From Sphaeroforma arctica JP610 (lineage: Eukaryota; Opisthokonta; Ichthyosporea; Ichthyophonida): 20,477 nt of DNA. Each line of letters starts with the position of its first letter. Position 1 is the first letter of the stretch. The translations under genes and the position numbers were made by a program. The stretch lies in contig NW_014040535.1 of the NCBI RefSeq assembly GCF_001186125.1, positions 200,348 to 220,824 of the forward strand, written 5' to 3'. Below the pieces are notes generated by a model, which worked only from the letters and a program-made list of their open reading frames with translations, did not search any database and was not told the origin of the DNA. Below, piece after piece: positions 10,615-20,477 of the stretch.

Positions 10615-11760
10615 ATGTATCCCTTTAATATGATTACTTCTGCAGCTGGTCTTTATTTGTTCGACTGGATATGATTCAGTTACCTTTTCGTATGTGAAGT
10701 GTTGTTAATGCATCGGTGTTGATGCACACGGTTGATGCCATAACTTCTGCCGTCGAGTTCAAGACCGTAATTGAGTTCGTTTTGTCTGTCATAATCTATG
10801 AGACACAAGTATGACGCAAGGATTGATCACTAGACGTTATTCTTCTCATTCTTGGGCTGAGATCGCACAAATTGTTTTCATATTTCCAGATAGTATGTAT
10901 ATACACATATATAAATATAAAAATAATAAATATATTAAAAGTGTCGAGGATTTGACATGCACAAACATTGAAACATGTCACAAACATTTGACATTTCATG
11001 ATGTCGCCCTCTAAAAGCCTGTTTTTTTAGAAGGCTATGAAAAGGCCCTCTTTGTACTTCCCTTTGCCAATTGCCTCTATCAGATTAATCAAAATAGCTC
11101 GCTCTGACTGAGACTACTACTATTAGTAGAGAGTATATAGTAGAGAGAGATTGGAGAGAGAGCGCTCGGCGCCGCTCGCTACTGACATATTTCAAAAGAC
11201 GACGCGGATAGACATTACAAATTCAATTTACAAATTCAATTTCAATTGGACTATAGGATAGTTACCAATCGTCACAGAAATTGGATTGGTCTGCCTCGCA
11301 TATACTGTACTAGCTTGACAACGAGTAACGATTGGGATAAACAAAATATTTTGAATTTGTACGTATTAACTAAAAATAAAAAACATAATATACACTACGT
11401 ACTAATTGGTATATAATATAATACAAACGTTGTACTGTGAAAATTATATATTGCGTCTTATATATTCCTGGTACAATAATTTACTTCCAACATTGATGGA
11501 ATATTTTTTAATATCACATTCAAAATATTATTAAAAACAAACAAAAAGTTTGTTATGTTCGAAATCCGCTGTCGCTTGTTGGTGCTAGAGTAAAATTCGA
11601 CATTTTCGATTTCGTGAAAGAGTAAACTACTAGGTTGTAAAATAAATAGCTGCCTGAGGACTGGGGCCTGGGGCTGCCCAACTACTTTATTAGAGGGAGA
11701 GAGTGGTGAATGATTCCAGCGAGAAAAAAACCCACATCTTCTATCACCCCAGTAATACAG

Positions 11761-11769
11761 TATATATAA
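11761..11769 (+). promoter_or_regulatory. TATA box of the secreted-protein gene
   Basis: TATATATAA stands 70 bases upstream of the proposed ATG at 11839. A start site about 30 bases downstream would give a leader of roughly 40-50 bases. It sits just after a non-repetitive stretch, so it is not simply part of a TA microsatellite. Confidence 0.5.
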
Positions 11770-11838
11770 CACAAACAATCCCAATTCATCGGCACTTCTT
11801 ATACCTTTAAGTGATTCTTACAGTAGAAGGTGTGCATC

Positions 11839-14381
11839 ATGAATCCGTTCCTAAAGACAGCAGCAGCTCTTGCAGCCACCGCCTTGGTTAGCGCCCAAAA
11901 TGAGATGGCATACTTTTCACATAAGGGTAAAGCATTCGATGTTGACGGATACGGAGCTGAAGGTTTCACATACACGGGCTTCAATAAGTTTGGGAAGGAT
12001 AAGTATGGTCGTTCCTACACGGAGGATGGAGCTGGCAACGCAGCTGCGGAGGGAACTGTAGTTGATGCTGGCGGCCGAGTCATTAATAATCACGGTGTTT
12101 CATTTTCTGCCGGTACACCCGGTCCTGAACCTACGGAATCTGGTGACTGGGAAAACTATTGGCCAAGCTTCGGACACGGCAAACCACGCGTACACAAGAA
12201 GGAGGGTATCGTTAGAGCCGGTAACGGCAAAATCATTGACAAGGCATGGTACCACATGTCGAATCGTCCAGCACCCACAGTCACTGAGACTCAAACTCAG
12301 TTCGAGTTCACCGAAGTCTTCATCACAAGCTCCGTACAGCCCACCGATGAGTTCTGGTGCGACGGCGGATGGATTCAGATCACTAAAGCGGGCGATCTTA
12401 TGGACGATGATTGGGCTGTTGCCTTCATCACTGGGTACTTGAACGTAATTGCAGCGAATGTGGACGATGTAGACACATATGATTGGTGTGTAAATACACA
12501 AAACATGAGCAACGCAGGCGCGTGTGCTCGACAATATGCTGCATCTCACAGCGAGGCCGACCTCGAGGCTGCATTTGCATCTGCCAGTGATGATCACACT
12601 TCTCAAATTGTTCTGCATGTGTGCAATCTACCATGTCTCGAGGCTATGTGTGCGGCTACACAGGACCATATCAATGTGTTGCCAACGCTTCGTATTGAAG
12701 AGGTCACCTTCACGAAGACTTCCAATTCAGACCGGAATATTACAACACCATGCCTGGATGGAGAAGATCCTCAGTACGCACCTGACAATGGTGCCAACGG
12801 AAAGACATTCGTTATTTGTCCAACTGGGCAAGTTTGTGACAATGAGAATCCGGGTAGTCCCGACTGCGAATGTGTGACCTGCTCATCAAGTGCAGCCCTA
12901 AATGATTGTCTTGCACCTGCGTGTCCATTAACTAATGATGGAAGCATGTGGTATGGTGATCCTATATGTCCCCCTGTTTCAGGAGCTTCATCCTGCAAAA
13001 AGGGATACTACACAACCCCAGATTTAATTTGTTTGCAATGCCCACAAAACGTAAAGTTATGCAATGTAGTGGAATGCGTGAACGAAAACTCCACGCGATG
13101 CGCTTACGGCGGTCAATTGGAAGGTTACGGAAACACTGCAGTCCCTGGTGGATCGGGCGAAGTAGTCTGCCTCAACCCCGCTGGCTGTGAATTTTGTGTC
13201 GATGGTCCCGATGTAGTCTGCTGTAAGTCGTAATTAATAACTTTCAGTGAAGTGGTGTTTTGTGTAATTTCATATTGTCCTCTAGTTAGATCTTCAGAGC
13301 GCTCTATTTGTTATCACATAATATATCTTGACTATGGCTTTACTCATTAACCTCAATTTTGATTTATTCACCCTATCGGGACCATACAGCGAGGATCACT
13401 GGACAGATTCTAGCGTCTTCGCCAGTTGGAGGAGCCCAGCCTGTAGCAGGAAGTGTAGCAGGTAGTGTTTCGCCAGTTGGCGGAGCCCAGCCTGTAGCAG
13501 GAAGCCAAGTGCGTCTAACACAGATAGCAGATATTGGTGGCGCAACCGGTCGCCGCCGTGCTGCTGGCGATACTATCGTAATAAGTACCAATGATGAGGG
13601 TATATACGATACCCCCGTCGCACCTGGAACGTGGGAGATTTGCATAGTGTCATTACGATTCATGGGTTCAAATGGTATTATATTCGACATCGCCCTGCCC
13701 AACGGATGTGAATCAATCATCGCATTCCCTGCTACCACAGCCATCCCAGCCACTATTTTTGCCCTCCCGGAAGGTTCCGCAGTTGCCATCGCCGAGTTGG
13801 CTGACGGCACAGCTGTTCAGGGATTGACCGTCGAATACACCCCAACTGGCGAATTCAGTCTGTTTGCACAAACTGAATCCACCGGCGAGGCATTCTTTTT
13901 CGACCTAGAAGATGGAGTAGAGTACACTTTCACTGCCCCTGCGACGTTCGCGGTAGGAAATGTAACATACACGCTGACTTCCGCAAGACTGCAGTTTGGC
14001 ACAGTTGGAGAAACAGCACCTCCCAAGTTTATCTATGCACCTCCAGGAGAAGTATTTGGTACGATTACTCAAACTGGATCTGGAGCTAAGTTGGCGGGTG
14101 TGGTAGTTACAATTTCGGCCAATGGAAATGACTTCCAAGTAGTCACAGATGCTGCGGGTAAGTACTCTTTCATGAATATCATGGATCTACCAACAGATGT
14201 GACAATTGAGGCACCTGCCACAACTCGAAGCCAGAGCGGTGCTACTATTAATTTGCAGACTCAAGGTAGAGCCAATCCATACGTTATCGAGCTGGAAAGT
14301 GCTCTAGAGATTAACTTTAGCTACGGTAACTTTGCCAGTACTTCACCTTCACCTACACCTCAACCCAGTTTCGCCCCCTAG
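11839..14381 (+). CDS. Large secreted cysteine-rich modular protein (2 exons), unknown function
   Basis: CDS join(11839-13222, 13390-14381), 2,376 nt, 791 residues. The donor is T|GTAAGT at 13223, the acceptor ATACAG at 13384-13389, and the intron is phase 1. Residues 1-19 are a signal peptide (MNPFLKTAAALAATALVSA). Residues 20-300 form an acidic, aromatic-rich region with few cysteines (GYGAEGFTYTGFNKFGKDKY) that I do not recognise. Residues 305-461 hold 19 cysteines, several in CxC or CxxC spacing. After the intron, about 464-560 (ITGQILASSPVGG... ending APGTWEICIV) and about 681-770 (GEVFGTITQTG... TDAAGKYSF) resemble carboxypeptidase-regulatory or Cna-B-like beta-sandwich modules. The tail is Pro/Ser-rich (STSPSPTPQPSFAP) with no membrane anchor. 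NIT and NST sequons suit export. A cell-wall or matrix role is only a guess. The upstream GTG at 11830 is not the start. Confidence 0.85.
13419..13504 (+). repeat. 51-bp in-frame tandem duplication in exon 2 of the secreted-protein gene
   Basis: Copies at 13419-13453 and 13470-13504 match at 34 of 35 positions with a 51-base period, so 17 codons (SPVGGAQPVAGSVAGSV) were duplicated and the second copy is partial. The first copy begins 30 bases after the 3' splice site. The near identity suggests a recent event. Confidence 0.9.
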
Positions 14382-14462
14382 AGAGGTCTCAGTAGCATTT
14401 CAAGTGATGTCCCTCAGTAGTAGCTTGACTGCTAATGGCAGACAGCTAGATCTCGTCCGTAC

Positions 14463-14468
14463 AATAAA
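14463..14468 (+). terminator. Poly(A) signal of the secreted-protein gene
   Basis: AATAAA lies 82 bases after the stop codon, followed by T-rich sequence. Position and spacing are what a short 3' UTR would need. Confidence 0.55.
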
Positions 14469-14515
14469 ATTCTGTCACAACGAGGTCGTACATCGAATAT
14501 ATTCAATACTTCGGG

Positions 14516-14694
14516 AGAGTTTGATAAAGTTATATATTAATATATTTATTTATTTATACATACACTATCCATATATATATTTTAAATATACTTATATATA
14601 TATATATATATATGAAATAGATATAATATATAAATTAATTATATATAATATACATGTACACATCATTCACACAAACATATACACACACACAATA
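14516..14694. repeat. AT/CA microsatellite between convergent 3' ends
   Basis: TA-rich tracts (for example about 14594-14612) grade into short CA tracts at about 14655-14692. The block separates the 3' ends of the secreted-protein gene and the SART3-like gene and would mostly fall in the 3' UTR of the latter. Confidence 0.85.
14545..14550 (-). terminator. Possible poly(A) signal of the SART3-like gene
   Basis: The plus-strand TTTATT reads AATAAA on the minus strand, about 330 bases after the stop of the SART3-like gene. It lies at the edge of a TA-rich tract, so a chance match is possible. If both signals are used, the two convergent transcripts end without overlapping much. Confidence 0.3.
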
Positions 14695-14882
14695 TTAAAG
14701 GCCGAATTTTAGATATTTTTTCTCCATGAAAGTGGTGTAAGAAATACTGACACAAACGCAGCGCAATAAAAGCTGTACGGCTATCACCATAGGCCTGGAT
14801 TGCTGAAAGCAGTGAACTAGTAGTACACGACACGAAGGTTGGTGACAGTTTCAATGCGATCGCGTTCTATTGTCCTGGTCGG

Positions 14883-17800
14883 TTATTGTTTAGTAAGCAT
14901 TGATTTAAAGTCAGCGTTACACAGTGTTCCAGCAGATGCGCGTGTCGGTACTTTGTCATCTTCTGCTGCTTTCGGGCTCGAAGAGGCATTTGGATTCGCC
15001 GACTTTGCGGTACGAAATGAATATAAAACGATTGGGGAAATCAATAAAATACCCAGGTTACTCATGCAACATGTAGTCGTAGCAAAATTAGACACAATCA
15101 AGATCGAGTCTCCAGCAGTTTATAAACGATACAAGTATGCCGGTCAGGTGCACTCACCATACATATATTTTTCCCACTAAAGAAAATGACCTGTCTGCAC
15201 TATCACGCCAGCAGAACAGCTGATACCCAAGCAGTGAAATAGCTGTGGGCATAGAATTGAAGCATGCAGGTCTTTATATATATATTCGTATATACAAATA
15301 TACATATATATATATGCACACAAACACACACAAACACACAGACACAGACACATATATATGTATACATGACACAAACACGCGTACACACTATATATATATA
15401 TATATTATATATGTATATATACATACATATATATATATATACAAATATACATATATTATATTCAAATTCGTATTCATTTGTAAAATGTTGACGGTAACGT
15501 ACTGCCATAACTACAACTATTTTTTCTTGCTAGTATACATAGGCGAGCAACGTAGCATGCACATCAAAATCATGGACATATGCGTAGATATCAATAAGAG
15601 ATACTTATCAGAACACTTTGTTTTTGATGGATGTTCAAATGCGTGCGACGAAGAAAGTACAAGAAATATACATGTTGAAAGCATTCAACACCGTTTACCC
15701 ACTACATCTATATGTGATTGATGTATGAAAAACTAAAAGTGAATGCCAAACTCAAAATTGCAGTTAGCATATAATGCTCTCTTCAGAATAGTTCGACACT
15801 CGTTACGTTTTATATGAGCGTTGCACAAATCCACACACAGCATATACGGACCGAAATTAGTATATACGTAGTACAAATGTCCAACACGCGTGCACGTTTT
15901 GTATGATTCGTGGGCCACTTCACTCACCTTGGCACTCACAGGTCTTATCCTGGGGGCAGGCGTTTTGCCAATCCGTTTCACCATCCTAGGAACAAGCCGC
16001 TTAGCAGATTTGACAGGCGCGGCGATACCATCCATCGCGATAGCACTACTCGACCTACCGGCCACAGGTTTATTCGCATCCTTCTCTTTCTTGGCCCCAG
16101 ACTGATAGCGAGCGTAGTTGATAGATAAGTAAACTGCTTTGGATGCAAAGGGGTATCGACGCGAGGCTCCGAGAAAGATCTCTCTTAGAACTGCATGTGT
16201 GGCGTCTCTGCGGATGCCCAGCCAAAATCGGGTACTAAGGTGTGATGAGGATCGAATATCTCCTAACGATAATCATTTTAAGCAGATTAGTAGGCTCTGC
16301 TGACGAATATATGTCCATGGTACATACTTGAATAATATCATATGGAACAATTCGATGACATGCTTATAACGTGTGTGAAGTTCAACGATACGCGTAAGAA
16401 AATACAAATCGCTTAGTCAAAGTCCGAAGTCAAAAAAGCACAAAAGAAGATCGTAAGTATCAAATGATACTCAAGGTACAGTAGTACAGTACACGACCGC
16501 ACTAACTCATGCTTGTCTTCATCATATATATACACAGACACACACAATATATATATATAAACATATATACATACATACATACATACAAATATATATACAT
16601 ACATACATACATATAAATATATATACATACATACATACATATAAAATATATACCCACCCGCCCACTCACCCACATATACACATACGCACACACAAATACA
16701 TATATACACAAATATATATATATATATATATATATACGCACAAACACACTCACAAACACATATCTATATATATAATAGTTATATATATATATACATATTG
16801 CAATAAATTTATCATAGTCACATGTAACATATCCGTCAAACATAACTTTAGACCACAAGTCCACTACTGGCATACCTTGTCAGACGACAACGCGACGTAC
16901 AACGGGCTGTTTCCGGTGTCGGTATTATGTAGCGCTTCCAAGGCACGTTTCGCCTCATCCTGGACAACAGCAAAGGGTGTGTAGCAAACTATGAGTCGCA
17001 CACGCTAGGGATTGAGTTGCCATCAGACAAGGGTAAAGAACTTACCGAAGAGAGAGGAATGGATCAGCCAACTGCTGAAGAGAGTTCATGAGAACACGCA
17101 GCAAATGTGGTGTACCTACGGCGCATGAGCACGTCTTATATGGCCACAGGCCACTAGATTCAGCCCATAAATGCGCATGAACCACGCACCCACGTGTGCA
17201 CTAGCGGCAGCCAATGAGCACTCGAGAGTACTTAGTAGCTATGCTAGGAAGCATTGCGAATATATCTGACTTGTGCCAGGCATACATAGCTTAAACAGAA
17301 AAAAAGCCAGCTTGTAGTCGTCCTTGTAGTTATCTACAACCCACCGGACATGGCTTAGAGCGTAGTTGAATAGTCTACAAACACTGGGGCCCGGGACGAC
17401 CGCATGCTTGTATGCAAGACAACTAGAGAGTACGTATGCGCAAAATCCACGAACACGTGGTCTATGCTCTCGGACGGCACGCACGAGCGCGCGATCACAT
17501 AGGGTACGCACCATAACCCACTCACACTTGATACGTACGTTCAAGAAAATGTCAGCGTCGTATTGTCAAGCAGAAAGTATAGCTACGGGTCTGAGCGACA
17601 TGATGGGTACTTGGCAGAGCGGTAGTACCGGAACCCAAGCAAAAGATATGTACCACATTGCCTTACACACGGCACCGATGATAGGTGGTTGAATGTGGCG
17701 CAAATGAACCACCGATGTGGTTATGCCCGTGATAGGCCAATCCAATCACGAGGATAAAGCATTTAACTGGCTTAAAAATAGCACAGCGTCAACGAGAAAC

Positions 17801-20359
17801 CAATGACACGCAAATAGCCTATCTGTGCGTGAATGTACATATTCCGTAGGCTGTGTTGGATGTGCACGACATGGTTTGCCGAGTGTGCAGGTGGCCTGAC
17901 TGCATACTATAGCACACACCTCAGTCTTGAATTCAACGAAAGCGAATCCCTTAAACTTCCCATCGTGACCCTTTCCCAAGCGGCAGGATATAATCTCACC
18001 ATACTGTGTGGTGGGAGTAAACAAGTGGGATAGTTGGATAGTTGGATACTTATATAGTCGGATATTTGGATAGTTGGATACTTATATAGTTAGATAATTG
18101 GATAGTTGGATACTTATATAGTCGGATATTTGGATAGTTGGATACTTATATAGTTAGATAATTGGATAATTGGATAGTTGGATACTTATATAGTCGGATA
18201 GTTGGATACTTATATAGTTGGATACTTATATAGTTGGATAGTTGTATAGTTGGATACTTATGTAGTTGGATAGTTGGATACTTATATAGTTGGATAATTG
18301 TATAGTTGGATACTTATATAGTCGGATAGTTGGACACTTATATAGTTGGATAGTTGGATACTTATATAGCTGGATAGTTGGATACTTATATAGTCGGATA
18401 GTTGGATAATTGTATAGTTGTATATTTATATAGTTGGATAATTATATAGTTGGATACTTATATAGTTGGATAATTGGATAGTGGATACTTATATAGTTGT
18501 ATAGTTGGATACTTATATAGTTGGATAGTTAGTTACTTATATAGTTGGATAGTTGGATAGTTGTATAATTGGATAGTTGTATACTTATATAGTCGGATAG
18601 TTGGATACTTATATAGTTGGATAGTTGGATAGTTAGTTACTTATATAGTTGGATAGTTGGATAGTTGGATAGGTAGTTACTTATATAGTTGGATAATTGT
18701 ATAGTTGTATAGTTGGTTACTTATATAGTTGTATAGTTGGATACTTATATAGTTGGATAGTTGGATAGTTGGATACTTATATAGTTGGATAGTAGGATAG
18801 TAAGTTACTTATATAGTTGGATAAATGAAAAGTTGGATACTTATATAGTTGGATAGTTAGTTACTTATATAGTTGGATAGTTGGATACTTATATAGTTGT
18901 ATAGTTAGTTACTTATATAGTTGGATAGTTGTATAGTTAGTTACTTATATAGTTGGATAATTGAAAAGTTGGGTACTTATATAGTTGGATAGTTGTATAG
19001 TTGGATACTTATATAGTTGGATAGTAGGATAGTTAGTTACCTATATAGTTGGATAGTTGGATACTTATATAGTTGGATAGTTGGATACTTATATAGTTGG
19101 ATAGTTGGATAGTTAGTTACTTATATAGTTGGATAATTGAAAAGTTGGATACTTATATAGTTGTATAGTTCGTTACTTATATAGTTGGATAGTTGGTTAG
19201 GTTTCTCTTGCTAGTCACTGCTCTGAGGCTGAGGAGACCTCACAGCAGGGAGCTAGCCGAACGCTGGTGAAAGAGAAACCGCACACAGTCTATAGAGCGC
19301 ACCAAAGCACACAATGGCACAGCTCTCATACCCACAGATATACGCGGTACGAGCCACATGTGTGCAGACGCAGATGACACCAACGACAGGTAGCAGCAGT
19401 GCACACTGCCACACAAACACGAAGTGTAGGTGCCCACTCACGAGCAGGGATTGCCACTCCTGCGAGGGCTACTATGTGAATGGTTCATGCACCTCCCATG
19501 TGCTGCTAAGGAAGAAACGCTTCCTGTCACAGCCTTTGGTGTCATCCCGGGAGACTATACACCGAGGGAACAGAACACGTACACATGCGCGTGAATAACA
19601 CTTGGTGAGCTATCTCTACACACGAGCAACGAACACACAGCCAACTAATCCATGAATGGCATCCATCTCAAGTGAGGAGACGCCACTCCTGGACGCCAAC
19701 GACACACACCCCGTAAATCACAATACCGTTCTGGTGGTAGTAGTACTCACACAATCTCAACATGCCCCGCAGCTACATGAACAAATGGTACCGATAACCC
19801 AACCAAGAGGACAGAAGGTGGATAGTTGGGTTAATTGTATATAGGATAGTTGGTTAAGCCTTAAAAGCACAACCTACACCGCCATCTACGGTCAAACCAG
19901 CAGAGGCGCGTGGCATCCGATTTCATCCGCACAGGGCCTATGCACACACACTACACTACGTTGTACCCATCCTATACACCCGCAGCCAGCCAGCCAGCCA
20001 GCCATACACCACCTGCGTTGACATACACACACTCACCTTCGCAAACATCGCACTGACACTCTTGATGGTGGAGTGAGGGGGCAGGCTCTTGCAGAACAAC
20101 GTCATTGCCGCCCGTGGCCCATCCCCTACGTGCCCGCTGGGGCCGTGCACGTGCGCCAGATTGGCATCTACAGTAGGTAGATACTTGGGCGCGTTCATGA
20201 CACTTACAAACACGGTGCGGTCGTGCAGCTTCTGTGTGCGATCGAGCAGCAGTGCTTGTTCGGCATCGGCCGTGTGCTTGAAGTCGAGGTAAGCATAGCC
20301 TTTGCTGGCGCCGGTGGCCTTGTCTTTGACTATGCGCACCTGCTTGATCTTGCTCGAGC
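14883..20359 (-). CDS. SART3: SART3/Prp24-like U6 snRNP recycling factor, 3' part (5' end outside window)
   Basis: Exons in transcript order: 20359-20037, 18003-17920, 16959-16876, 16101-15928, 15002-14883. The four introns within the window are phase 0 and GT-AG, and they join about 260 residues. The first exon gives the back half of RRM1 (QVRIVKDKATGASKGYAYLDF, RNP1 in KGYAYLDF) and the start of RRM2 (RNP2-like MTLFCKSLPP). The next two 84-base exons complete RRM2 (FKGFAFVEF; ALEALHNTDTGNSPLYVALS). A basic Ser/Ala-rich linker follows. The protein ends LCNADFKSMLTKQ, which matches the NADF-x-x-x-L LSm-interaction motif at the C-terminus of SART3 and yeast Prp24. These proteins help assemble U4/U6 in the nucleus. 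The N-terminal HAT repeats would lie beyond the right edge. The acceptor at 20360-20361 is the least certain site. Confidence 0.82.
15275..15465. repeat. TA/CA microsatellite in the last intron of the SART3-like gene
   Basis: A compound tract of (TA)n and (ACACA/CAGACA)n within the intron 15003-15927. It accounts for the open frames on both strands in this stretch. The remainder of the intron shows nothing recognisable. Confidence 0.9.
16519..16798. repeat. TA/CA and (CATA)n microsatellite in the intron at 16102-16875
   Basis: Three short (CATA)n runs (about 16567-16586, 16597-16612 and 16625-16641), each flanked by ATATATA, form a small 28-30 base higher-order repeat. These are followed by TA and CA tracts. 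The block begins about 80 bases downstream of the donor of the exon at 16876-16959. Confidence 0.88.
16960..17919 (-). other. Intron of the SART3-like gene, no feature seen
   Basis: Ordinary, non-repetitive intron between the two 84-base exons of RRM2. Open frames of up to about 100 codons on both strands show no family resemblance. A short match to the intergenic region near 8901 lies at 17139-17176. Confidence 0.7.
18026..19200. repeat. Octamer-based satellite array in the intron before the second RRM2 exon
   Basis: About 1.17 kb built almost entirely from 8-base blocks: AGTTGGAT and ACTTATAT, with variants AGTCGGAT, AATTGGAT, AGTTGTAT, ATTTGGAT and AGTTAGTT. They combine into 16-, 24- and 32-base higher units, most often one ACTTATAT for each one to three AGTTGGAT. 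The array lies within the intron 18004-20036, and its left end stops about 22 bases from the acceptor of the exon that begins at 18003. Confidence 0.97.
19201..20036 (-). other. Rest of the satellite-bearing intron
   Basis: Non-repetitive sequence apart from the detached satellite copy and a short (CAGC)5 run at about 19982-20001. Short frames on the plus strand (for example 19314-19598 and 19656-19844) have no recognised product, no promoter and no splice support, and lie antisense within the intron. Confidence 0.6.
19819..19856. repeat. Detached copy of the octamer satellite
   Basis: GGATAGTTGGGTTAATTG and GGATAGTTGGTTAA repeat the blocks of the large array, about 620 bases beyond its right end and in the same orientation. 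Both the array and this outlier end with GGATAGTTGGTTA. Confidence 0.75.
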
Positions 20360-20407
20360 CTGTATCCATACCGACAGGTTCCGTGAATACGAAGAGAAAT
20401 AAAAAAT

Positions 20408-20413
<6 letters not shown>

Positions 20414-20455
<42 letters not shown>

Positions 20456-20477
20456 GAGACGAGGAGGAGGAGGAGGA
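20414..20477. repeat. (GA)n then (GAG)n tract at the right edge
   Basis: About 41 bases of pure AG repeat are followed by GACGAGAC and GAG triplets running off the window. On the transcribed (minus) strand this is a long CU-rich tract followed by a U-rich stretch, ending roughly 40-50 bases upstream of the proposed acceptor for the RRM1 exon. Confidence 0.95.

Larger units (their letters stand above)
7777..11760. other. 4 kb intergenic region between divergent genes, mostly repeats
   Basis: The DEK-like gene leaves to the left and the secreted-protein gene to the right. I see no supported coding exon. The contents are a GA-rich patch (about 7940-7960), a GACT tract, a hairpin, a G/C-rich motif occurring twice, a run of nine C (about 8846-8854), a degenerate minisatellite, a long CA/TA block, a GAGA-rich patch (about 11130-11162) and AT-rich sequence leading into a TATA box. 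Non-repetitive islands at 8360-9000 and 10620-11750 have stops in all frames at normal density. Confidence 0.7.

Noticed and set aside
9838-10633. Open frames of 60 to 178 codons in the intergenic repeat block
   Set aside because: Same cause: simple repeats have no stop codons in some frames.
10676-10792. A 38-codon ATG frame on the minus strand with a possible donor and an AATAAA nearby
   Set aside because: Too short, no recognisable motif, and no second exon could be joined to it.
11458-11784. A 108-codon minus-strand frame upstream of the secreted-protein gene
   Set aside because: It overlaps the promoter region and TATA box of that gene, and its translation has no domain-like features.
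14157-14163. A GTAAGT donor-like site inside exon 2 of the secreted-protein gene
   Set aside because: It lies in the codons of the TDAAGKYSF motif of a beta-sandwich module, and the frame runs on smoothly, so it is more likely coding.
17366-17692. A 108-codon plus-strand frame antisense to the SART3-like gene
   Set aside because: It lies in an intron, has no family resemblance, and is unlike the codon pattern of the real exons.
1-20477. tRNA, rRNA and CRISPR arrays
   Set aside because: No T-loop-like GGTTCGAATCC box with matching acceptor stems, no ribosomal RNA core sequence, and no direct repeats with unique spacers were seen; the 8-base satellite has no spacers.

Overview
The window looks like nuclear DNA of a eukaryote with intron-rich genes and very many microsatellites. 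Introns run from about 110 to 2,000 bases with GT-AG ends. The gene set (a DEK-family chromatin protein, a SART3/Prp24-type splicing factor and a large secreted cysteine-rich protein) together with the intron style would fit a unicellular relative of animals, for example an ichthyosporean. That placement is an inference, not a recognition of the exact genome. No bacterial-style operons and no virus-like elements were seen.

Layout. (1) Bases 1-1582 hold no firmly supported gene; two weak coding candidates lie at 512-727 and 1106-1522. (2) Bases 1583-7776, minus strand: an 11-exon gene whose reading frame could be followed across every junction. It encodes a DEK-like protein of about 465 residues with an HMG box between the DEK SAP/SAF-type region and the DEK C-terminal domain. 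Its first intron contains almost 1 kb of CA/TA microsatellite. (3) Bases 7777-11760 are intergenic: a GACT tetranucleotide tract, a terminator-like hairpin, an old CCTATTCA-type minisatellite and another 0.9 kb of CA/TA repeats. (4) Bases 11839-14381, plus strand: a two-exon gene with a TATA box and a poly(A) signal. It encodes a secreted protein of about 791 residues with a 19-cysteine region and beta-sandwich-like repeats. (5) Bases 14883-20359, minus strand, running off the right edge: the 3' half of a SART3/Prp24-like gene (two RRMs and a C-terminal LSm-interaction motif). The intron before its second RRM exon contains a 1.2 kb satellite made of 8-base blocks.

The three genes are unlikely to act in one pathway. 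The DEK-like protein is expected to bind chromatin and the SART3-like protein to recycle U6/U4-U6 snRNP, both in the nucleus, while the third is exported. The secreted-protein gene and the SART3-like gene are tail to tail with about 500 bases between their stop codons. All splice sites were read by eye; transcript data would settle them.
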